64,000 nucleotides of DNA from Cyprinodon diabolis (Eukaryota > Chordata > Actinopteri > Cyprinodontiformes > Cyprinodontidae), in contig CM060073.1 in NCBI GenBank assembly GCA_030533445.1, positions 38,333,428-38,397,427 on the forward strand. Direction: 5' to 3'. The notes beneath the pieces were generated by a model that saw only the letters and a list, made by a program, of their open reading frames with translations, was not told the origin of the DNA and searched no databases. The translations under genes and the position numbers were made by a program. Shown piece by piece: positions 37,603-49,200 of the stretch; within the stretch, counting starts at the first letter, position 1, and every line of letters starts with the position of its first letter.

Positions 37603-38393
37603 TGTCATGATTGGTTTAAGGTTTAACCCACATGCAGAACACAAACGGAGGCTGAGTAAAAGTTTAACAGAATTTATTGACAAAGGCACAAAGACATGAA
37701 CTGGTTCAGGTACTGGTCCGGGTTGGGTTCACTGATGTCTGCAGAGATGGACAGTTTGATTAGCCAGGCAGTCTGATGATTAATTGAGTCCTTAGATAAT
37801 TCAGAGTCTACCTTGAAGAAGTCCAGGCTTTACTTGTGAGAGAGGGAACCGTTGGGTCCAGAGACTGTTGGTTCAGCAGAGTGCACAAGCAGCAGCAGCG
37901 TCTAGCTTCTGACTTTGAATGGCAGACCTTGATCAGAGTTTCCAGCTCTTCTCTGAGAGCAGCAAGAGAAATCCAGATTGGAATCTTCAGGTTTGGCTCA
38001 ACAGGGCTGGCAGGCAGGTTAAGCTCATCCAGAGCTTCAGACTTGAGACAGGTTTCCTGTGAGCAAAGACAGAGACAGATTAGAATCAGGTTTCTCTCTG
38101 GAGACTACAAAGAATCTTTCAGGTATCAGAGGCTCAGGTTTGCTAACCAAACTAGGTCAACACTGCCGCGTTGAAGGAAGGTCTGGCAGCTGCTTATGTA
38201 GGGAAGGTCTCCTGATGAGCAGACAAGCTCCAGGTGTGCTGGAGGGCTCCAGCCCAGGAGACCCACGGCGCACTCTGCTGGAGAAAGGTGGTACATCCCC
38301 AGATCCCGACAGTAACCCCAGTCCCTAACAGAAAACAAAAAACAGAAGAGGATCCTCGGCGCCCTCTGGTGGGCAAGCCTCAGGATCCCAACA
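37603..38393 (-). repeat. 3' LTR (full length, 791 bp)
   Basis: On the minus strand it starts TGTTGGGATCCTGAGGCTTG and ends AACCTTAAACCAATCATGACA (written here as end words), the TG...CA form of LTRs. It carries a 536-bp segment (37699-38234) that is missing from the other LTR, and lacks 6 bp (TTTTCA) present there. Length arithmetic (791-536+6) gives exactly the 261 bp of the other copy. Confidence 0.85.
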
Positions 38394-38409
38394 GAGCCCC
38401 CCCCTCAAG
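38394..38409 (-). other. Polypurine tract
   Basis: A run of eight G on the minus strand (38404-38397), within TTGAGGGGGGGGCTC, lies immediately before the 3' LTR. This is the position and composition of the plus-strand primer of LTR retrotransposons. Confidence 0.8.
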
Positions 38410-38590
38410 GGCGGATTCCAGACGCCCTCAGAACAGTCCATGAAAAAAAAGCAAACCAAAAACAACCCACCCAGGGTGGGCGGAGGGGGAACCAGGCAAG
38501 GAGGGCAAAAAACAAAAACTGAATCCAGAACAAAAAACGATCCACTTACGGTGGATGAAGGCAAAAAAAATTCCAGACGATTTCTTAGGC

Positions 38591-39140
38591 AGAGTCTCAG
38601 GTGGCCGGCCGTGGGACCGGCAGCAGGGCAGAGTCTCTGGTGGCCGGCCGTGGGACCGGCAGCGGGGCAGAGTCTCTGGTGGCCGGCCGTGGAACGCAGC
38701 GGGACAGAGTCTCAGGTGGGTGGCCGTGGAACCGGCAGCGGGGCAGAGTCTCAGGCAGCCAGCCGTTGGGCCGGCAGCAGGGCAGAGTCTCAGGCGGCCG
38801 GCCGTGGGATCGGCGGCGAGGCAGAGGCTCCGGTGGCCGACCGTGGGGCCGGCAGCGAGGCAGAGTCTTAGGTGGCCAGCTGAGGGGCCGAAGACGTGGC
38901 AGAGGTTCTGGGGGCCGGCCGAGGGTCCGGCAGCGGAGCAGAGTCTTAGGTGGCCGGCTGCGGGGTCGGAGGCGAAGCTGACACTCTGGAGGTCGACCGT
39001 GGGGTCGGAGGCGAAGCTGACGCTCTGGAGGTCGACCGCGGGGCCGGAGGCGAAGCTGACGCTCTGGAGGTCGACCGCGGGGCCGGAGGCGAAGCTGACA
39101 CTCTGAAGGTCGACCGCAGGGCCGGAGGCAAAGCAGCTTC
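38591..39140 (-). repeat. 39-bp minisatellite, about 14 units
   Basis: Units begin CAGAGTCTC(A/T)GGTGGCC on the plus strand at 38591, 38630, 38669 and so on. The later units (38975-39130) are a distinct subfamily with GAGGTCGACCGCGGGGCCGG. The 39-bp period is 13 codons, so frames stay open in several directions. GC-rich against an AT-rich background. Confidence 0.85.
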
Positions 39141-39767
39141 TTAGGAGGATGATGCCCCAGGGGTACCCTGTCCTCTCTTCAGCGGCTCTGGAACAGACTC
39201 TGAGGTGGCCGCCGACTGCGGCTCTGGAACAGGCTCTGAGGTGGCCGCCGACTGCGGCTCCGGAACAGGCTCTGAGGAGACCGCCGTCTGGGGCTCCTGG
39301 ACTGGAACAGAGGAGACTGCCGACTGCGGCTCCTGGACTGGAACAGAGGAGACCGCCGACTGCGGCTCCTGGACTGGAACAGAGGAGACCGCCGAATGCG
39401 GCTCCGGGTCAGGAACAGAGAAGCCCGCCGATTGCGGCTCCGGGTCAGGAACAGGGGAGACCACCGACTGTGGTTCCACATCAGGAACTGAGGAGACCAC
39501 CGACTGTGGCTCCACATCAGGAACGGAGGAGACCACCGACTGTGGCTCCACATCAGGAACGGAGGAGACCACCGACTTTGTCTCCACATCAGGAACAGAG
39601 GGGACCACCGACTGTTGCTCCCAATCCAGCATGGGGAAAACCGCCCATGGCAGCAAAGGTTCAGTCTCTGAAGTGGCTTGTGATGCTCGTAGAGCGCTCC
39701 TTGCGGTCAGTGGCGCCTGTAGAGAGGTCCTAGGAGGGGTAAAACCACATCCTTCGAATTCTGACAT
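39141..39767 (-). pseudogene. Pro/Ser/Val-rich repeat protein frame of the retroelement
   Basis: A 208-codon minus-strand frame made mostly of 12-residue repeats (SSVPDVEPQSVV type, then SSVPVQEPQSAV type). A TAA at 39143-39141 ends it, but the same frame then stays open into the 39-bp array to about 38946 (ASPPAPRSTSRAS repeats). No known domain. It could be a degenerate gag extension or non-coding repeat DNA whose period keeps frames open. The antisense plus-strand frame of 319 codons (39205-40164) argues that openness alone proves little. Confidence 0.4.
39181..39612 (-). repeat. 36-bp minisatellite, about 12 units
   Basis: Units such as GAGGAGACCGCCGACTGCGG plus 16 bases recur every 36 bp (12 codons). 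On the minus strand they translate to SSVPVQEPQSAV-like repeats in an open frame running 39767-39141. Confidence 0.85.
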
Positions 39768-39775
39768 CTCTTTAA

Positions 39776-40205
39776 AGTTCTGCTCAGGGGTCTCTGGACG
39801 GCATAGAGCTAACTCAGGGGTCTCTAGACGGCACAGAGCTAACTCAGGGGTCTCTAGACGGCACAGAGCTAATTCAGGGGTCTTTAGACGGCTAAGAATC
39901 GGCTCGGGAGTCTCTAGACTGCTTGGAGCAGGTTCAGGGGTCTCTAAACGGCAAGGAGTTGACTTAGGGGTTTCAAAACGGCACGGAGCTGACTCAGGGG
40001 TTTCAAATCGGCACGGAGCTGACTCAGGGGTTTCAAAATGGCACGGAGCTGACTCAGGGGTTTCAAAATGGCATGGAGCTGACTCAGGGGTTTCAAAATG
40101 GCACAGAACTGACTCAAGACTCAGGGGTCTTATGACGGCTCAGAACCGGCTCAGGGGTCTTTAGACGGCTCAGAGCTGGTTCAGGGGTTTCTAGACGGCT
40201 CAGAG
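39776..40205 (-). repeat. 30-bp minisatellite, about 14 units
   Basis: Units GACTCAGGGGTTTCAAAATG plus GCACGGAGCT recur every 30 bp (10 codons) on the plus strand. On the minus strand the right part reads LETPEPALSR-like repeats (frame 40383-40114). Unit-to-unit divergence falls in the centre (39960-40110), as expected from recent local expansion. Confidence 0.85.
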
Positions 40206-40519
40206 CTGGCTTACGGCGCCGCCGTCTCTTACGTCGGGGTTCATTAGGAGCTGGGCTAACAGGTTCAGAGACTGACTGTGGAAAAAGGCTAACTGGTGTG
40301 CAAAAGGGCTCAGGTGCTGTTTTTTTTTCTAAGCTGCTAACAGGCTTAGGAGTAGGCCTAACTGGTTCGTGATAAGGTGACAAGAAGGGGAACAGATCAT
40401 CTCTATCCCCGTAATAGAAGTTCCAGAGATCTGACTCCTGGATTACGGGGGCTCTGACTGCTTGGGTTGTGAGTTGTGGTTTGATTTTTATCCTTTTAAC
40501 GGATGGTGCTAACTGGCGG

Positions 40520-41257
40520 TCATGTAGGTGATGGCTGAACTGGACTAAACTGTGCGGAAGTGGACTGAACAGGGCCGTACAGAGTTGTACTGGGCTGGAC
40601 TGAGCTGGACTGGGCTGGACTGAGCTGGACTGGACAGGACTGGACTGGACAGATCTGAACTGGACCGGGCTGAGCTGGTTTTCTAGACCAGGGCTTGACT
40701 CTTGCTTGTATTCTGTAATCCAAATAGGTTGCTATGCAAATAAGCTCTTCCAGGGTTGTAGGTTCATCTATTGTTGCTAGTTATTTTCTAATCCCTTTAT
40801 TTAATGCGTTCAGGTAGATGTTTCTTAGCATAGCGTCACTCCAGCCGGAAGCATAGGCTCTGACCCGGAAGTCTTCAGAATATTCTTCGACGGATCTATT
40901 TCCTTGTTTAATGTTTGACAACCCATGAGACTCGACAGATTTACTAGAAAAAACTAGAGTGAATTCATAAAAAAATTCTTCGAATGTACAGGTGATAGTT
41001 GATTCAGAAGGAAAACGGGTCTTTTTCCATTTACAGGCTCTACCGGATAAAAGTGAGAGAACAAAAACTATTTTTCTCTCGTCGTCGGGAAAACTGGACG
41101 GATTGAGCTCGAAAAACAATTTACACTGCCAAAGAAAACTTCTGCATTCACTAGATTCGCCAGAAAATAGTGAAGGACGGAAATCAGGAAATGACGGAAC
41201 TGGTTCTGACCTTGGAGGCGGGTTTGGCTCCGGAACCGGAAGTTGAGCTGGCGCCAT
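40520..41257 (-). pseudogene. gag-like gene, broken
   Basis: A minus-strand frame starts at 41257 with a Pro-rich N terminus. It continues into a retrotransposon gag (capsid-like) domain at about residues 20-155: FSGESSECRSFLWQCKLFF, the SLLSGRACKW turn and the SVEEYSEDFRVRA block. That order is typical of Ty3/gypsy gag in fish. A single in-frame TAA at 40783-40781 ends the open frame at 158 aa. The same frame then stays open to 40520 and keeps gag-like residues, after which it enters Pro/Gln repeats. No CCHC zinc knuckle is seen. Inactive as it stands. Confidence 0.8.
40553..40680 (-). repeat. 10-15-bp short tandem block
   Basis: Repeated CTGGACTGAGCTGGACTGGG words, translating on the minus strand to a Pro/Val/Gln/Ser-rich tract that follows gag-like sequence in the same frame. 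Confidence 0.8.
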
Positions 41258-41426
41258 CTTGTGATTCCCACGAAGCCTGTGGGATCTTGAAACGTGTGTT
41301 TTCTTTAAATCAAAAACTGGGATTTTAACTCACGGAGGGTTTGTGTCTGTCCTTGGATCTGGTGGCTTGTTCTTCAAGCTTCCTCCGGAGGTGATCTGCT
41401 GGGTCTTGTTAATGGCCGCAGTGTTC

Positions 41427-41687
41427 TGTCATGATTGGTTTAAGGTTTAACCCACATGCAGAACACAAACAGAGGCTGAGTAAAAGTTTAACAGAATTTA
41501 TTGACAAAGGTTTTCACACAAAGACATGTGTGCTGGAGGGCTCCAGCCCAGGAGACCCACGGCGCACTCTGCTGGAGAAAGGTGGTACATCCCCAGATCC
41601 CAACAGTAACCCCAGTCTCTAACAGAAAACAAAAAACAGAAGAGGATCCTCGGCGCCCTCTGGTGGGCAAGCCTCAGGATCCCAACA
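41427..41687 (-). repeat. 5' LTR (261 bp, internally deleted)
   Basis: Same ends as the 3' LTR, but missing the segment equivalent to 37699-38234. Because both LTRs are copied from one template at insertion, the loss must have happened afterwards or during an unusual reverse-transcription event. The retained AGGCGCCGAGGATCCTCTTC-side block is nearly identical between the two. Confidence 0.85.
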
Positions 41688-41692
41688 CAGAT

Positions 41693-43435
41693 AGAATATG
41701 TATTCTATTTACCATTATTATTTATTTGTTTCTTCAAAAACTACATATCACTGTTTCTTAGCCATCATATCTCTTTAGTCTTAAGTAAAAGTAACAAGCT
41801 ATAAAATCTGTTTCAATTTTTTTCCCCTTGTAAAAACATATCTAATGCTAAACAAAAGTAACGTTCTGAATGTCTGGCCCTTGTAAAGGGCCACACAAAC
41901 TAAAGGAAGTGAATATCTTCTCTGAATGTGCAGATCTTACAAAGGTCATACAGTGATCATACAGTGAAGTTGAAAACAGTTTTTTCGCAGAAAAAACAAA
42001 AAACAAACAAAAACTAAACTTCTGAAAAGTGTGGAGAAATATGAAAACCTGTACAGGCCTATCCTACAGTACTGTATACAATAATAGGATTTATAAATTT
42101 CTAAGGTAACAGTGATGGAGTATGAGATTGGGTATACTGTAGAGTGGAAGGGTTACACTTAAAATGTATTTAACTGTTATAAAGACAGACAGCAGTCCCC
42201 TTTACTGTTCATTTTTTAATGTTACAAAAAAAAAAAAATCACACTATATTTTTAAGTGTCTCTCACACACAAATAAATACACTGGAACAATAAATGGAGC
42301 TTCTCTGTAAAATCTATGTTAACGCTTTAAAGCCTTGATAGAGTTGGTTCAGGGTGTATTAACAAAGCAGTTATGACTTATGAAAATCTTAAAGTTTACT
42401 TTGTTCAACAGGGAAGCGGCTTAGTCATGCATGGTGGAAATCAGTTGAAACTAATTTGGAAAAACCCTTAAAATACTCAAAGGACTGAGCTTCAGCCCAC
42501 ATGTTTACTTTCTAAATGTAAAAGCCAACAACAACTCACACTGACATTTGAATAATTATGCAGCTATACTGGCTGAAGATATTGTAAAGCATATAAAGGA
42601 GCCAAATGACTGACATGCACAGCCCCTGGCTGCAGATTAGCATATACTCTGTAAAAAAATGATAAAGTCTATCCATCCATCAAACATCTGGCACATTCTT
42701 TTACCCATATCATTTCTTGTCATGTGTACGCATACAGATGCCTTATGTTACTACATTGTGCTTGCTGGTCGGTGTGAGATTTACAGCTTTGGACAGGCTT
42801 TCTCTTGCCAAGAGGACTCATACCATAACAGCACTCCCCCAATTTATCCACTATGGAAGTTTGACAAGTTTTAATTGCCAGGCATAGTTGTCTGAGAAAG
42901 CAGGGCCGCCCAAAATGTCCCTACCAGCTCCCTCTCTAATTATAAACTTCCTGCTTGAGTAATCACACGTCTTATTGTTTCCTAATTACCATTTTTACAA
43001 TAAATTAAACACCATGCTGCAGTGAGACAGGCACTGAGCAGTGCATCAATACTGACACACACACACACAAACCTCTGTAGAAGGCACCATCCATTCTTAC
43101 TCTTCCACCTTGTCTTCAGTACATTTTCCCCAAACATACACGTTGTTATTGTTATCGGAAGTGCTTGTTCATTAATTCTCCTCTTTGCAACGTTTTTAAG
43201 GTTTTAATTTGCTGTCGTTTCAACAATGAGGGTTTGTGTAGAAAGCAAAATAAGGAATGCCTCAGGTGAAGTGTGACCATTTAATGACTATAACATGATA
43301 TGTCTTAATGGGAGTCAGTCATTCAAAAAGCAAATTTGTATTCATAATCACCTCATACGACTAGGATTTGGATCTGTATCAGTAACTGAAAAAACAAATG
43401 ACATGAACAATAATAGCAGCAGCAGAATGTCTTAC
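41693..43435 (-). other. gfra-like intron sequence
   Basis: No supported exon or classified repeat. Confidence 0.4.
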
Positions 43436-43483
43436 AAAGCACTGTGTGCTGTCTAATTCTGCCAAATTGGGTGAGAGGGTCTC
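43436..43483 (-). CDS. Candidate 48-bp internal exon of the gfra-like gene
   Basis: On the minus strand a CACCTTTGTAG acceptor and a TTT|GTAAGA donor bound a 48-bp segment, phase 0 at both ends, encoding ETLSPNLAELDSTQCF. It lies between the two better-supported exons and joins both without shifting frame. GFRA proteins normally have a short exon here containing Cys before the tail. The CF at the end fits the (L/M)C(F/I) seen there, but the usual upstream Cys-x-x-Leu-Gln element is absent. It may therefore be coincidence, or the real exon may lie elsewhere. Confidence 0.35.
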
Positions 43484-46076
43484 CTACAAAGGTGAGCTGC
43501 ATCATTAGTCATTCACTTGACACCTGCACTGTGCATCTGAAATACATCTGTAAAACTCAACAATATTTCATTGTAAGAACTAATCTAATCTGACAGCCAG
43601 CTCCTCTTGGCCTGAAAGTGTGGGATGAAATATTTCGTTCCTACTGAAGAGAAACAGAGTTAAAGAGAATTAAACGCTGCAAAAGACATCGTGCTATTGT
43701 CATTTTCACATTTATTTAAAGAGGGATCTGAAGTACTATTCTTTTAAAAATAAACTTTTCTTCATTTTAGCAGTAGTGCAATGAGAATGGGGTTTTTCTT
43801 TTTCCAACAGAGAGCCCAGTTTTAGTTTAGGTGATGGGAGTCTTCAAAGTAGAAAGAAATAAACAGGGTCATAATCAGGAAATCACAAATAAAATCCTGA
43901 ACCTCATTTTTTTTAACCTTTCTATACTTTAGTAGAAAAAATATATTTCAATCAGATGTCATCATCCTGGGTAAAGCCAAATGATCTTATTCCAAAGTGC
44001 TTTTTAAATATACCAATACGAATCAGAACTGTAATGGTATAAGTGCTCCATGAGGAGTTCTTAAATTGTGCAAGATATATTATGGATGTCTTGCATTACA
44101 GTAACATACCATGGCAATTTATTTATAAAGCACTTAAAAAAGAACATCAAAGCTGCCCAAGTTGTCATAAAGCAGAAAATAAAACACACAATGTAAGTGC
44201 ACAAAAAACAACAACAAAAAAATCTACAAAAGCTAATAAGAGAGAAACAACAAACAAGTTACTGTAATGGAACAAAAGCTAATAAAAGTCTTGGCAGTTT
44301 TCTCATATTGCTTCAAAAACCTGAGAGTTAAGTTGATTTTTTTTTGTATTGTTTTCAGATTTTAAGTTGCATCCATTAATGTGAAACAGCAAAGCATTCC
44401 ACAGGTCTGGAGCTGTGCTGAAAAAGCTTATTCATCCCTGTGTTAAAAAAGATCAGGTTCTCATGATCAGTACTTTTAAAATCAGGCAAAAATCTTACAG
44501 CAACAATATTAAAGATTGGTGAAGTACATGTTTAGGGTGTGATAATTGCAGACCAGAAATACTGCATATTTAGTAGCATTGAAAGGCTTAAAATGAGACT
44601 GGACACTCCCAAAACAAAAAGAAGGTTTATATAGTTACATTATATGCCCATACAAAAACAACCAAAAACAATTTGCTCATAATAAAATCAACTTGTGTAG
44701 AGCACTTGTCAGAAATAACAGAGCAACTGGTGGTAACCATGGAGGCAGCTGTTTATTACCTATGTGTAACTTATGTGTGCTGAGAAAAAAGGAGAGAAAA
44801 AAAATCATTTTATTTGCTTCCAGTATGTTCCTCTTTTGTACTATGAGGCTGCCTCCAATGACAATTCAACTACTCCCATTTCCTATTTTCTTATTGGTTA
44901 ATATCTTATTCAAAACAAGCACACTGACTGCTGAGTCAAAATCTTATATTTTAGTTAGTTAAACATAAAAATCTTGAAAGGGGTTTGCAGTGATAAAAAA
45001 AGGCCTTTAATTATTTTCGTAACTGCAGAAAGGCCAGCTGACAGCTGGTTAATTTTGTGCATTTTTAAGTAAGCTTTTCTGGTTGCATGAAAGATATGTA
45101 TTAAATAGTTAATTATGTAAATAAATATTTATTATTCAGTACAGAAATGTTATTTATTTAGCCTATTTAATGCATGCATTACTAGTAACATTGACATTTT
45201 TACATCTGTAAATATAAGTCCTGAAACTTTTGGATTTATTGAATACATGGCAGTTTTGGCATTCCATATTGCTCAGTGACAGTAGATCCCATTCATAGAC
45301 TTCTGCTTGTGTGACATGTTTAGATTTGAGCACAAACGTTATGGTCAATAGTGATGGACCTGCTGCCTGACCCAAGGATGGAAGGGAAAATTTAGGGTCT
45401 GTGTTTTCCTTCCCGCCTGCAGCGCAGGCTTGAGGCGGGGGTACTTTATGTAAGCTAAATATTAAAAGAAAAAAAAAATTTGGCCAGACAGGACAATCTG
45501 CAGATGGAGGGGTTGGTCCAAGGCCCCCCTCTACCCTGGGCCTGGGAAAACTGACCCCCTTGTTGGTGGGCGTGACTGTAGATACTGGTGAAAGAAGGCC
45601 AGTGGCCTGAACAACACAACAGACCTCTACATTACTTAAATATGTTCTTTAGGGTTTCCCATTTTAAAAAGTGGCTAAAAGAACTTAAACTTAGTTTCAT
45701 TAAACCAAATTATGTTTAAAAATGATTTCTTGTGAGATGACCAAATATGTGTACTCAAATGAAAAATGTGACTTTTACAAAATATTTGTAATTCTAATCC
45801 ACAAAGAACTGCATGAGCATTATAGCACAACTCCTGCGTTTCATATGTATAATGCTCCTTTTCTCTGAATTTATACCACATGTAATAAAATTGTGATTTT
45901 GATAGTTAGAACACTGAAGGGTAGAGTGTAATTTATATATTTTTTCCCTTAACAAATGTTATCAAATTTGATCAAAGTGCTGGGGGGAAAAAAACACCCT
46001 AAAACATCATACAATATGTGGGGAAAATACTTTTTCATTGCAATCAATACAACAGCAACCAATGCAAAGTACTTAC
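43484..46076 (-). other. gfra-like intron sequence
   Basis: No classified repeat. A GC-richer block at 45380-45600 (CCCGCCTGCAGCGCAGGCTT, CCCCCCTCTACCCTGGGCCT) stands out but I cannot name it. Confidence 0.4.
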
Positions 46077-46228
46077 AGGCGGGGCGGAGGAAGGGTCAGG
46101 GTTAAGATTTTCTGGGATGCCTTTCATCCACTCACTCCTTGTTTTTAATGTTGCTGAGGGCTCAGAGACAGTCACATTTTTGATCGGGGTGTCGTCCATT
46201 CCATAACCATAAGCCTGAATAGCATTTC
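46077..46228 (-). CDS. GDNF family receptor alpha-like internal exon
   Basis: A 152-bp minus-strand exon with a good acceptor (ATTCTCTATCTCTGCAG) and a consensus donor (CCT|GTAAGT). It enters in phase 1 and leaves in phase 0. After completing a codon it encodes NAIQAYGYGMDDTPIKNVTV and 30 more residues ending NLNPDPSSAPP. In GFRA1/GFRA2 the third Cys-rich domain ends C-L-(K/R)-NAIQAFGNG and is followed by a variable linker of about 50 residues. The start motif, exon boundary and linker length all fit. GFRA proteins are cell-surface co-receptors for GDNF-type ligands with RET. I cannot say which paralogue. Upstream exons are not found in the window. Confidence 0.65.
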
Positions 46229-49200
46229 CTGCAGAGATAGAGAATAAAGTCATTTGTTTTTTTACTTACATCCCGGCAAGAAGCCTGCTAGCAGACAGAC
46301 AGCTCTTAGTCATCTTCTTGGTCTCCAGCCCAGTTGTTTGCATCCCAGGGTATGAGGCAGGGAAAGAGAACAGATTGAAAAAGCAAGAGGTAGAAAAAAT
46401 AAAGGATGTTTGAAAAATTTTTATCATTTATTTATTTTTGACAGGTGTCTACAGGAATTAATCACATCAGCATTGTTGCTTTTTAAATCCTTCATAAAAT
46501 GCCACAAATACCAGCTTATGGTTGATAATGTAAGATATTATTTCAACAGCCATCTATGTTTGTGCTGTTCTTTGAACAAGTAATTATCCTTCTATTAGAA
46601 AATCCTGTGGAGAAAAAAAGATATTATTTATACTTATTTATACTTATATTTATCGAACACTGACAACTGCGGCTCATGGTCTCGTCTCATTACAAATTTG
46701 CTTTTATGTAGCATCTGCTCTGAAAGCTGCAACAATCCAAGAAACGAGAGAAGAGCCACACTGCAGATGATGAACAGTTTTTGTTTCCCGACACACAAAC
46801 AGACGCAGAATTTACAGGAAGTGGAAAATCAGTTAACTACAGAGGACACTGGTTACACAAATTGTTGAGACTTTGAGCTGGAAGATTGCATTGAACAGAC
46901 GTTTGTCACTGTGTATGTGTATACGTAGGTCTGCAAGAGTGTGATAAATCAATGTAGAGTCAGCTACTTCAACTAGATATAGTAACACAGAGCTGAGTCT
47001 CTTTTTATTGTTCATCCATTCAAAATACTAAGCCTTTCTGCTCAGCAAGAGAGAAGGCAAAGCATGAAATTGCTTGGCAACCATCTCCTTTATAAGGTCA
47101 TCTTTTAGAGATGACTTTGAATAGATGTGTGTGATTGATCAAATTCAAAGTATCTCCAAACAGAGGAAAAATGGCATTTGTTCCACCCCCATACAAGTAA
47201 CTGACAAGATGCTAAGTAATGCCTACACATCTAAAGGCCTAAAACTCCAGAGCCATGTTGGTCTGACCTACTAACTATTGCAGTACCTTTAAAATGAAAC
47301 ATTCACACGCCTGAACTTTGCAGTATTTTGTCACATATATGTTATCCTATTTTCTGGAATTTCTTGTGATAAAGCAGCAGTTTCACGAAGAGACAAATCT
47401 GAAAAGTTTGGCATGGGTGTGTCTTTGGACCATTTTATACTTGAACAAATGCCAACACGAACAACGTGTCTTGAAAAGTCCCCTAATAAGTTAATTTCTG
47501 TATTTCTTAGTGTAAATATTAGAAGGGATATCTGTTGCAGCATTATCCTCAGGGGATGTTAGCATGTAAAAAAGATTAAAAATTGAGTTGAGCTTAACTT
47601 CAAAGATGAAATAGACCCAAGACATACAGACAGAGCTACAACGGATTGGCAAGTTTAAAACATATTAATAAGTTAGAATGGCAATAATTAAAACCAACAT
47701 TAACTTTTTGAGCAAGTATTTGCTTTAAATTTAATGTCCACAAATGATCTTTATCTAGTCTAAGATTTTCACCTGTTTTACAAGGAAATAGGCACAAACA
47801 TTTGTCTGCAGATATTTGAAGCTTGTAGAGACATACCCCAAACGACTTGCTTGTTATTGCAGCAAAATATGGTTCTCAAAACCAGGAGGCTCAATGCATG
47901 TGTATTATACACGAGTTTGGCTATTATTTGTACACTTTAAAAAGCATAATTTGTTTTCCGTTTTAAATTAGCATTTATTTTCTTTTAGCCTAATGCAGTA
48001 ATCCTCATATAACTGAGTTTGTTGTCATTCTGTAACCAAATATTAAAAATATAAAAGAGGCAGTAATAATTTCTAACAAATTACAAAACTTTTTATTAAA
48101 ACTTGTGCTTGACAAGCTTGACAATGATTCAAGGTCCTCATATACGGTCAAGGAAAAAACTTACATTTTTTTTTTATCTGTTGTGTTCTTTTGTGAAATT
48201 AGAAGGTACAAAAAAAAAAAAGAAAGCTACAATAATTTGCTTCCATGACTGTAACTTCCAAGCTAACAGTGAAGCACTGGTGGACAGCTGGCCATCTACT
48301 TAAAGAAAGTTCAGATGGGGTTGGGAATAAAGTCATAAATCAAACTGGCTAGATTGAGATCCTCCACATCCTTTTCGGAACCTAACCTGTTCAGCTCAAT
48401 TTCCAATGTGCTCTGAAGCTTGTTGCACTTGCTGTTCGATTCCTAAATGATTCTGGACAAGATCTCTTTTGACCCTGAGCATTGTCCTGTCTGCAGACAC
48501 TGAAGTAAAGAGATAAAGGCTTTAGGAACAAGAATAAGAGGAGAGATAGATAGCATGAATCAATATCTAGTCTCCACAAGTAACTTATTTTACTCTGGCT
48601 TAGCTAGAAGACTACACATGTTAAACATTTTCTGATAATTTAAACATTTTGTTATATGTTTAATAACTGGTAGACCTAGAAAAAAAAAACTAGAAATATA
48701 AATACAGAAGGAAACCTTGTTGAATTACATTTTTTCTTTGTAATCCAGTCATGCTTCAACAATTCCTACATCATTCCAATATTGCTGTTTGCTCATGTAC
48801 CATGAAATTAAACAACAAAACACCGATACCTTGAGCTGTTGTGTTTGTTTTCATTGGATACAAAAAATACAAAATATGCATTTGCAAATAAATGTTATAT
48901 AACAGTGCTTTATGTTAAAACATTAAGCAGTTAGAGAACATGGATGTTAACATGACCATCACTATGACACTTGAAGATTCATTGATCTATTGCTTATTGC
49001 ATGAGGAGGAGCTGGAGATGAAAGGTCAAAAGTCTGATACGCTCTAAATAACTGCCAGTTTTTAGAAACTGCAATGTAATAAGAAACATTAATTGACACA
49101 TAATGTTGGACTTTAAAGGTTACTTAAGGAAATAGATTTGCAATTTAAACATGCACACATAGATTATCATATAATATCCAAAGATTTCCCAGAGAAACAG

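Larger units (their letters stand above)
37603..41687 (-). mobile_element. Non-autonomous Ty3/gypsy-type LTR retrotransposon
   Basis: A complete insertion flanked by the perfect 5-bp target duplication CAGAT (37598-37602 and 41688-41692). Read on the minus strand: 5' LTR 41687-41427, a gag remnant (41257 to about 40520), a 1.7-kb chain of minisatellites, a G-rich polypurine tract at 38409-38394, and the 3' LTR 38393-37603. No protease, reverse transcriptase, RNase H or integrase motif exists in the 3.03-kb interior, so it depended on another element's enzymes. I could not identify a convincing tRNA primer-binding site after the 5' LTR. The two LTRs differ by only a few substitutions plus two indels, which suggests a fairly recent insertion. 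Confidence 0.9.

Noticed and set aside
38440..39106. Three overlapping plus-strand open frames in the 39-bp array
   Set aside because: Same repeat effect; all three frames are open and none has a recognisable domain.
39205..40164. 319-codon plus-strand open frame
   Set aside because: It is antisense to the retroelement and made of 36- and 30-bp repeats whose period is a multiple of three, so stops are excluded by repetition, not by selection.
41390..41426. tRNA primer-binding site next to the 5' LTR
   Set aside because: No TGG-type match to a tRNA 3' end within the usual distance on the minus strand, so none is reported.
46262..46275. Minus-strand donor-like site GGGAT|GTAAGT upstream of the gfra-like exon
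   Set aside because: Splicing it to the 46228 acceptor would create TGA at the junction, and no supported exon precedes it.
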